Positions 56,836 through 64,000 of a DNA stretch of 64,000 nt are shown one piece after another (the stretch's first letter is position 1; every line of letters begins with the position of its first letter). The notes below the pieces were generated by a model. It saw only the letters and a list, made by a program, of their open reading frames with translations. It was not told the DNA's origin and searched no databases. The stretch comes from Inonotus obliquus. Its lineage: Eukaryota > Basidiomycota > Agaricomycetes > Hymenochaetales > Hymenochaetaceae. The position numbers and the translations under genes are program-made. Where the stretch lies: the NCBI GenBank assembly GCA_032164295.1, contig JAJHTX010000009.1, positions 868,001 to 932,000 of the forward strand. Direction: 5' to 3'.

Positions 56836-58453
56836 ATGGACACATTTCCCTCCTCGGTAGTTCTCGAATTACGCTTTCAAACTTGGACTTCAATAGGAGT
56901 GTCCGCCTTGCTCATATATGATTTTAGTTGAGTGTCTAGTATCATTGGCTAATTTCAGCACGGCGCTAAACTATCGTAGTTACTACACTGGATGATGAGG
57001 CAGGTTCATTATTCAACAAGGTCAATGTCAAAGCTGATTTAGGATACTCTTGCAATTTTGTTTCAGGTTGAATACTTCTGGGTAAGTGGAATGAACTTCA
57101 TTTAACTTTAGGGCCTCTGACAAGCAATTTCACCGAATAGCGTCTGTCATTTAGCCCTATGAGCCTGAGCTACTTTCTGGTAACTTCAATCCTTAATCAG
57201 AGAAGTACCTCTGAGACTGGATTTAGCTGCGGTACTTCGCGATTGCAAGAAGTATTATGACGATCTATCGTAAGTAATCAGCTGGCATAATTTGGTATTT
57301 GCTCACAGTCTTCATATAGACACCAATGGATTCATGTATGTCCCTCCCCCGCCATCATTCTTAATTGGATGCCTACAACTCTTACACTTGAATTGAAGGT
57401 GTATGACTGAAATTCCGTGCATAATTTCTTGATGACTGAGAGTTGCTTCAGGTAGCGCTTTCACCTGGATCATCAGTGCCTTAGGTATGTCTACGGCTTG
57501 TTTGTCAGAGCCTCTTGCCTGATCTCTTCTTCTTAGACTGGGGGATTATTATCAGTATGGATTGTCAGTCCGATCATTTACTCCTAGGTTTCTCTGCTGA
57601 TAAAGTTAAATGGAGGCCAGATATATTATATCTTAGGGTCAGAGCGCTATATGTCCTGGGTAAGTCTTCTCGCAACATGCCAAACGTCCATTTCTTTATG
57701 ATGTCCGAAACAGAAAATAAGTTATCGAGGGTTGTCTCGAGTGTTCAGTTCTTGTACGTCCTGAGTGCCGCCGTCACGTTTGCCAGTTTACTTGTCTCGT
57801 TGATAAGGACAAAGAGTAAGTTTGGAGTACATCATTGAGCGCGCGCTGACAGGAGCATATCAGGTTTCCATTATTCTCAAAACGATGTCACGACTTGTGC
57901 TTCGGCGACCGTTGTTACGTATCTTGCATTATTAAGGTGTTTATACTGGTGGGTCACATTTCTCATATTCATCTTTTAATCTGTATAACCAAAATTTCAG
58001 GTCCGCTCCTCTGGTGTATGGCTCTACCTTGATGGGCCTGGCTGTGTACAAAGCGGCGCAGGTCCGGAGGTCCCTGGGCTTCCGAGGTCTGGCACTGGTA
58101 AAAATATTGCTGGTTGATCAGGTCATATATTTCGTGTTGTGAGTTCTCTGCGCTCGGTAGCTGTGCCATATTCACCGGACTATAGTGTCCTCATCTGTAG
58201 CATAGCGAACATCGTTTCAGGCGTGGCTCCACTTTCAAACGCCTTCCTAAACATACTTTACGTCATCGGTGGTGCACAGCTCCTCTCGCTTCAGGGCAGT
58301 CGGATGCTGATACGTCTAAAGAAAGCCATGAAAAACAAAATCGAAACTGGAGAGAATTTTGCGATCACGTCCGATGCTAGTTGTGTTCAGTTTAGGTCGT
58401 ACACTGTGGATGAAAATGTGCATTCTGACCAAGTCTCACGATCGGGAGCCTAG
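56836..58453 (+). CDS. DUF6533-type membrane protein, copy B
   Basis: Start MDTFPSSVVLELRFQTW. The same block order as copy A: SIGVSALLIYDF, TLDDEA, VEYFW, SPMSLSYFL, DWGIIISMDC, ILYLRVRALYVLG, SSVQFLYVLSAAVTFASLLVSL, then APLVYGSTLMGLAVYKAAQVRRSLGFRGLALVKILLVDQVIYFVL and SVLICSIANIVSG..LYVIGGAQLLSLQGSRMLIRLKKAM, with a tail ending SRSGA. The exon encoding TLDDEA is less clear than in copies A and C. Likely expressed from its own promoter, since about 1 kb separates it from copy A. Confidence 0.66.
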
Positions 58454-59370
58454 ATTGGGTCATTGCGGTGTAGTCGTAATGACGCGGATGAGACGACGAG
58501 CTTCAAACTCAGGCGAGTGGTCGCATACCATCAAATGCGCCATGTTGACTAATCCTTACAAGACTGTGATCGGCAGTATCAGCCCACGCCATGCCGTCCA
58601 GTTTTAAATATAGTTGCGCAGCCTTCCTCATCTTCAATACAATCGACACTCGTTTCATTCCCCTGCAATCTTGACCCCGATGGTAGCGAATGCGTTTGTC
58701 TTCTCGAACTGGTCGCCTGTTCTATTGATCCCATAAACTTGGACAGTTAGATGGGACTGTATTACTGCCCACATGCTTGCTTTACCATCCTGTCATGGAC
58801 ACGGCAACCACTGAGGCATCTACTTTCCGAACGGAGTTTGAAGCAATCCTGCAACGAGACTGTATCTGCTAGTTTATCAACCATCTCCAATGACTCTATG
58901 ACAGGTTTCTGCGATCGGTGCCTTTCTGATGCGGCAACCAGAAATTGCGCCTTGTATGGTACTGCTTGCAGCACATCTGTCAGAGTTGTTCCTTTGATAC
59001 TTCTCTGATTAAAGCTCATCTTCTTAAAGATTTGATGCATCCGGAGGCTGATGTATAGAATCACAAGGAGTCATCTGGCTCACTTGAGTACCTGCTTAAT
59101 CTTGTCTTACACCGCTTATCCGGCTTGCGTGATCTAGCCACTCCGGGCGTATCAAGAACCGCATCTGGAATCGAGTCGAAACCGCGCAAATAGCCAAACA
59201 ATCTGCTGATCAGCGCCGGTCTCCGTAGGATGTTTGAGGGTGCAATATTCACCGTCGATAAGTAATGCATCTATAGCTCTCCGTCTGCCCCCATTGTCGC
59301 CTTTGTTTATGGGCCACAGAAAAATTTTCCTTTCCTCGAAGTGCTTCTGGCGTTCTCATAAGCTGCATTG
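58454..59370. other. Intergenic between copies B and C
   Basis: About 0.9 kb. A minus ORF at 58762-59064 (TTLTDVLQAVPYKAQFLVAA..) has normal composition but no recognised family or supporting exon. Confidence 0.4.
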
Positions 59371-61036
59371 ATGGAACAAACCAAGGAATCTTTTCCTCTG
59401 GTATCGAGCTTTCAGTCCCAGAGCTGGAGCGTCATCGGAGTGACTGCGCTCCTTATATATTACATCAGTTGAGTCCACATTATTCTGTATCGAGTTATTG
59501 TGGCACTTACAAACATTGTAGTCACTACGCTTGAAGAGGAGGTGCGTGTCAAAAAGAATAAAGTTCATCAGAGGCGTGTTTTACAACCTTACGTTGGAAG
59601 GTGCATTACTTCTGGGTGAGTTGATCGATTATTATATCGCAGAATGAAACCTGAGTGAATGATCATTGTTGGTGGGCTCAAAAGACCCTGCCGATCAGCT
59701 CCGTCAATATTATCTTCTTCTTGGTAATAATTTACTCCGTGACACGATGTTAGTCTAAGACTGGGCACAGGTGCGATATCTCGCGGTGGTCAGAAGCTTT
59801 ATAAGCGTTTTCGGTGAGTAATCCTTTGACATGCCCTGCCACAAGCTCAGCGAATCGTTTTAGAGGGACTTTTGTCCCAGAATAGACTCTTGTACGATCG
59901 TTATCTTCATCGTTCGCTGACTGAGCCTTGACATGCAATCAGATGTAAGGCATAGCAACACCTTTTTGTGCTCTATCGTAATGATTCAAGCTATTTCAAG
60001 GTAATATTTTCGTCTGGAGCGAGAGTCTCTTGGGTGTGTCTACATTTTGCTCTTTAAAAGCTCAAGTTAATCATCTCTTCCTCTAGACTGGGGAATCATC
60101 CTCTGCATCGACTGTCGGTATTTATTCTTCCGCCGCGTCATTCTATTGATTATATCCACTGTGGACAGATATCTTGTATCTCAGAGTCCGGGCACTGTAT
60201 TCATTCGGTCAGCCTAAGCCAAACCTTGTAACCCAAAGCTTACTATGATTCACGTAGAGACACGATACAAGAAGGTCGTCTTGAGCATCCGGCTCTTACT
60301 CTTCTTGAATGCTGCAACCTCCCTGGGCAGCTTAATAGCTGAAGTACTCAAGTCAAGAGGTTAGTTGCCCTTGCCACTTATATCAGAGGTACTGAAAGAG
60401 GATATCAGTTTTCCTTCACGTCATTTTACCTGGCTCGACGAAAAATACGAGGTTCTGTGACGGAGAGCCACCTATTTGGCTGAGGTGCCTTTTTTGGTAA
60501 GTCTAGTTCGACTTCTCCATCTCCCGTGAGCTTCACAGGAGCCTATTATGCATAAAGGGTCGCTCCTCTGACGTACGGCTCTGTGCTGCTGGCGCTGGCG
60601 CTGTACAAAGTAACGCAAGTTCGAAAATCATTGGGTTTACGAGGTCTGAAGCTCGTAAGAACGCTCTTGGTCGACCAAGCTGTGTATTTTTTGTCGTAAG
60701 CTCCTTTTCAGTTACCTTCCGGATGCTGACATATCTGAACAAATATATACAAGCGTGATGGTTTGCAGCACCGCAAATATTGTGTCGAATGTAGGCAATA
60801 TATCGGACGAAAATACTTTCCGCATCGTACTTCATGTGGTTTTCGGGGCTAATCTACTCGCCCTTCCGGGAAGTTGGATGTTGATACATCTGAAAGAGAT
60901 TGGAGAAAGGAGACGCGAGACGGGCGCGACTCGAAGTTTTACCATCACATCAGACGCTAGTGAACCGTCCTTCCGGAACTACACCGCGGATGAGGAGCAG
61001 CGTGCTGTTGAGTACTCATGGTCCTTGGGGGAGTAG
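59371..61036 (+). CDS. DUF6533-type membrane protein, copy C
   Basis: Start MEQTKESFPLVSSFQSQSW. Blocks: SVIGVTALLIYYI, ITTLEEE, VHYFW, KTLPISSVNIIFFL, DWGIILCIDC, ILYLRVRALYSFG, KKVVLSIRLLLFLNAATSLGSLI, VFLHVILPGSTKNTRFCDGE, APLTYGSVLLALALYKVTQVRKSLGLRGLKLVRTLLVDQAVYFLS, SVMVCSTANIVSNVG..LHVVFGANLLALPGSWMLIHLKEIGE, tail ending SWSLGE. All recognised blocks are open. Together with A and B it forms a co-oriented array of three paralogues with similar exon layout, so the array arose by unequal crossing-over or serial tandem duplication (inference). Confidence 0.68.
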
Positions 61037-61713
61037 AATGGAACCGTGCTCGCTGTCCGCTGTGTCCTCATGACTCGAAACTCGAAGAAGTTGATCACGC
61101 GAAATCACCCGCTGGATCGTTCCCGGTGCTTATTATTGCCTATCGTCACCTGTTCGTCTGACGCGAAAACGGCTCAATGCCCTCGAAGCTTACTCTTTGC
61201 CAGTTGGCTCTAATCTCGTAACAGAATCAAAAATATCCATTGTCAGATCACTTACACTCCACTTTCATGGATCATAGTTCATGTCATTGCTTGTGTTATG
61301 CTATATTTCATGTACCTTCGTCCAAAGCTGTATTGCTTATCCCAATGTGTATTTATTATCGAGATCCCATGAACATTCTTCAAGAATCAGCACAACTACG
61401 CACATACATCGATACCACCCTCAAGGTAGACCAGTCAGATGGCGTAAAGGAGGGGAGGACATGAAAACGATCCAGTAAAGCCAAGATTACCAAACAAAAC
61501 TGCCAAACAAGAACGACCAGAAAAAAGACGAGAAGGACCTGCGAGAATAGAGAAAGAAACAGCTACTAGAGCAATGCGAGGATATCGATACTACACAGGG
61601 GGGTATGTGCTTTTGAATGTCGAAACGCTCATGATCAACAGTAGCGAATAAGTTGTGTTGGCTCGTATCGACAAAGAAGGGGGCACAAAAGGAGAGATGA
61701 ACAGGCAGATTGT
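61037..61713. other. Convergent intergenic region
   Basis: About 680 bp between copy C and the secreted protein gene. Nothing recognised. Confidence 0.45.
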
Positions 61714-63029
61714 TCACTGAACGGTGAAGTAGACCATATCGTCGAGTGAACCATGTTGAGCGACGGCGACGAGGACAGGTTGATGGTTCGCAGCTGCGTT
61801 GATAGAAGCTATACGGTAGACACCTGCTGGAAGACCATCTGTTACATCGGCGGTGACGACACCATTCTGCGCTGCACCATTGATACCCTTGAAGAATGCG
61901 AATCTCGTCGGGTCGGTCGGGGTCGTTTGGTCAAGGCTGTCGAGCTGCTCGATAACGACGTGCGTGTGCCCAATGATGTTACCCTGACCGTTCACTTGTT
62001 GCGGCGCGGAGTAGTAGTTTGCCTGAGCGTTGACGAAATTACCCGTCTCGATGTTATTGATAGCCATCTGGATAGTGAACTGCTGGTTGGCAGGGATGGT
62101 ATCTTGGTTCTTCGGGAAGACGAATTTCGAAGAAGGCATATTCGAGGTCGAAGCGATAACACCTATTGGAGCAGGGTTGCATGATCCAGTTGTGATTTGC
62201 TGACCGTTCGTGATGGGTAAGTCGACGGTAAGGCAGAAGTTGATGAAGTTGTTCGTTGACGTTAGTGATGCAACTTGGCCTTCTGTTGGAGTCTGTTGAC
62301 CATCGAGAGCAAAACCAGTGGCAATAACGGCCGGGTTGAGCGCTGTAATGTAGAACGTTAGACGATTAGTAAGATAATTGGATTACAACATTTGACGGAT
62401 AGCATACTCGTAGCGCTTTGTTCGCTATCCGTAGAGGAACCATTTCCGTTGTTATTCCCGTTATTCCCGTTGTTGTTATTGCCATTGTTGTTATTCCCGT
62501 TGTCGGCATTGTTGTTGCCGTTGTTGCCGCCGTTATTGCCATTATTGCCGTTGTTGTTCCCGCCATCGTTATTGTTGTTCCCGCCATTGTTGTTGTTCCC
62601 GCCGTTGTTGTTGTTCCCGCCGTTGTTGTTATTGCCGCCGTTGTTGTTGTTATTGCCACCATTGTTGTTGTTACCGCCGTTGTTGACGCCGTTATTGCCG
62701 CCGTTATTTCCGTTGTTGCCGCCATTGCCGTTATTATTGCCGCCATTGTTGTTATTGTTGCCGCCATTGCCGTTGTTGCCGCTGTTGCCGTTGTTGTTAT
62801 TATTGCCGTTGTTATTATTGCCCTGACCATTACCAGACGTACTGGTCGAAGTAGCAGCTACGTCCGTCGACGTTTCGGTCGCTGCGACGGAGCCGGTGGG
62901 ATCGGATACAGCAGCGGATGAGGAAGCACCGGCGGTCACGGTGACTACCGATGTGCATGGCGCACCAAGTACGGACGGGCCGACGAGGGAGAACAAGCTG
63001 AGAGTAACGAAAAGAGCTTTAGGGAACAT
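61714..63029 (-). CDS. Secreted protein with Asn/Gly repeat and conserved C-terminal domain
   Basis: Two exons: 62408-63029 and 61714-62342 (donor GTATGC, acceptor ATTACAG), 416 aa. Residues 1-22 form a signal peptide (MFPKALFVTLSLFSLVGPSVLG/A). A short Thr/Ser stretch follows, then about 130 residues of NNGG/NNNGN repeats. The C-terminal 210 residues form a conserved basidiomycete domain: NPAVIATGFALDGQ, ASLTSTNNFINFCLT, TTGSCNPAPIGVIAS, FTIQMAINNIETGNFVNAQ, GHTHVVIEQLDS, PTRFAFFKGIN and NHQPVLVAVAQHGSLDD. This domain recurs in secreted proteins of mushrooms and is sometimes mislabelled as ribosomal S17; its function is unknown, probably wall- or matrix-associated (inference). The repeat is likely length-variable. 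Confidence 0.82.
62450..62830. repeat. Trinucleotide repeat (GTT/GCC codons) encoding Asn/Gly
   Basis: Imperfect TTGTTGTTGCCGCC-type array inside exon 1 of the secreted protein. It creates long spurious antisense frames. Confidence 0.9.
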
Positions 63030-64000
63030 CCTTCCTGAGTCCTCGCAAACAGTTTCTTTTTCGAAAAAAAAAACGAAACAAATAAAATAAAATCCTTCTC
63101 AGAATACGAAAAATCGCAAATGTGCCTGGTCTATAGAGGATGGCAGCTCGTTCGGCTTGGCGTCGGACGGGACCGTAAGGAATGTGCAATAAAAAAGGAA
63201 TGAATGTCCTCGGAAGGTTGGAACGACACCAGGCCGCGAGTGCAGAGGAGACACGAAGTTGGTGAAGATGGAGGGAGAAAGAGAGAGAAAGAGACGAAGG
63301 GGGGATCTTGAAGAAAGGGACTAATCCGGAACTAGCGTTTATATTAACGAGAAACACTTACTCCGCTGGGCCTGAATCCGGGACCATTCAGTGGAATCAC
63401 ATCACAAAGCAAGAATGAGAACTCGGCATGCAACCAACCGCGTGTTCCTTCGTCCTTCCTCCCCTTCCCCTTTACTAAAACATAGCAACAACAACCAATT
63501 GGCGAACGAGAGGAGAATGAAGAACTCGCAAACTCCGCACCGTGGACGGTGACTCCCGTTAGAGTCCGTTCGCATTGGCGTGCAACCCGCTGTTCGGCAT
63601 TGGATAAAGAGCTTGACGAGGTGCTACTGGCGGGCTCCGGTCTCCAGAGCAAGCAAACCTGAGTTGATCCGGGAGCAACGCAAAGGAATCAATAAGCCCA
63701 CGTTCGGGAGTGTGCGGCTCCCATGCCCCGGCAAGTCGGCCATTGTTAACGACGAAATATACCAAGCTTTCCTCGTCGGGCCTATGAAAGCTTGTGTCAT
63801 ATTCATACAGATGTTTCCATTGGCATCATCCACAGGCATATCCATAGCCGTTCAGGATCAAGGCAGAGTGCATTATTTCAATCAGCTTTCCTTGTCCCGC
63901 ATGGGGAATCAAGGAAAGCGCCCAAAGGTGCCCGAAATACCCAAGCCAGGTCCAGAGCAAATACAAAATTAAAAAATTGTGCGATCAAAGAGGTGTGCCT
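63030..64000. other. Upstream region of the secreted protein gene and unassigned window end
   Basis: 63030-63350 holds poly-A/T and GA-rich promoter-like sequence for the minus gene. A plus ORF at 63580-63972 (MQPAVRHWIKS..) has no recognised family, so I do not call it a gene. Confidence 0.4.

Noticed and set aside
58762..59064. 100-aa minus ORF between DUF6533 copies B and C
   Set aside because: No recognised family and no exon support.
62392..62921. Long plus-strand frames rich in Leu/Pro or Val/Ile opposite the secreted protein
   Set aside because: They are antisense shadows of the Asn/Gly trinucleotide repeat.
63580..63972. 130-aa plus ORF at the window end
   Set aside because: No recognisable domain; overlaps other open frames on the opposite strand.
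1..64000. CRISPR arrays, tRNA or rRNA genes, prokaryotic operons
   Set aside because: No regularly spaced repeats, no tRNA A/B box pair in a cloverleaf context, and spliceosomal introns throughout.

Overview
This is fungal nuclear DNA, most likely from a mushroom-forming basidiomycete (Agaricomycetes). Almost every gene is split by short (about 45-110 nt) GT..AG introns. The families present are typical of that group: BTB-domain proteins, HSPA12-like Hsp70s starting MGGCC, DUF6533 multi-span membrane proteins, Crinkler-kinase proteins and F-box relics. All gene models below were spliced by eye. Where I give exon coordinates, the reading phases were checked to be consistent across every junction.

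Left part, about 1-19.4 kb, is ordinary housekeeping DNA. It holds the 3' part of a BTB-domain gene (+), an otubain-type deubiquitinase (-), a dihydrofolate synthetase FOL3 (-), a mitochondrial 2-oxodicarboxylate carrier (-, 13 exons including 5-nt and 7-nt microexons and a GC-AG intron), the ERAD E2 enzyme UBC7 (+), D-arabinono-1,4-lactone oxidase ALO1 (-) and an HSPA12-like Hsp70 (-, 18 exons). The carrier and UBC7 are divergent; UBC7 and ALO1 converge.

The 19.4-34.4 kb stretch is accessory and decaying. It has an F-box/LRR relic, a 5'-truncated MFS transporter with an in-frame stop, a TA-flanked MITE, and a 3.8 kb element bounded by identical terminal inverted repeats. That element stops about 80 bp before the start codon of an intact Crinkler-kinase gene. 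A conserved but interrupted unknown gene follows.

The 34.4-40 kb stretch is again ordinary: a long disordered protein (+), a single-pass membrane protein (-), and tRNA-dihydrouridine synthase DUS4 (+) divergent from it.

The 40-61 kb stretch is shaped by duplication. It begins with an old inverted duplication of a DUF6533 gene (plus copy open where checked, minus copy stopped). Next is a six-kelch protein, then an approximately 3.5 kb tandem segmental duplication. That duplication copied the kelch 3' end, an unknown gene 'X' and the first exon of a DUF6533 gene, and created a chimeric junction near 51293. Three tandem DUF6533 paralogues follow.

The window ends with a secreted Asn/Gly-repeat protein (-) and an unassigned end.

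No tRNA, rRNA or CRISPR array was seen. I found no clear new molecular machine. The most notable signals are the microexons, the duplication with a fast-diverging unknown gene pair, and the young inverted-repeat element beside the Crinkler gene.
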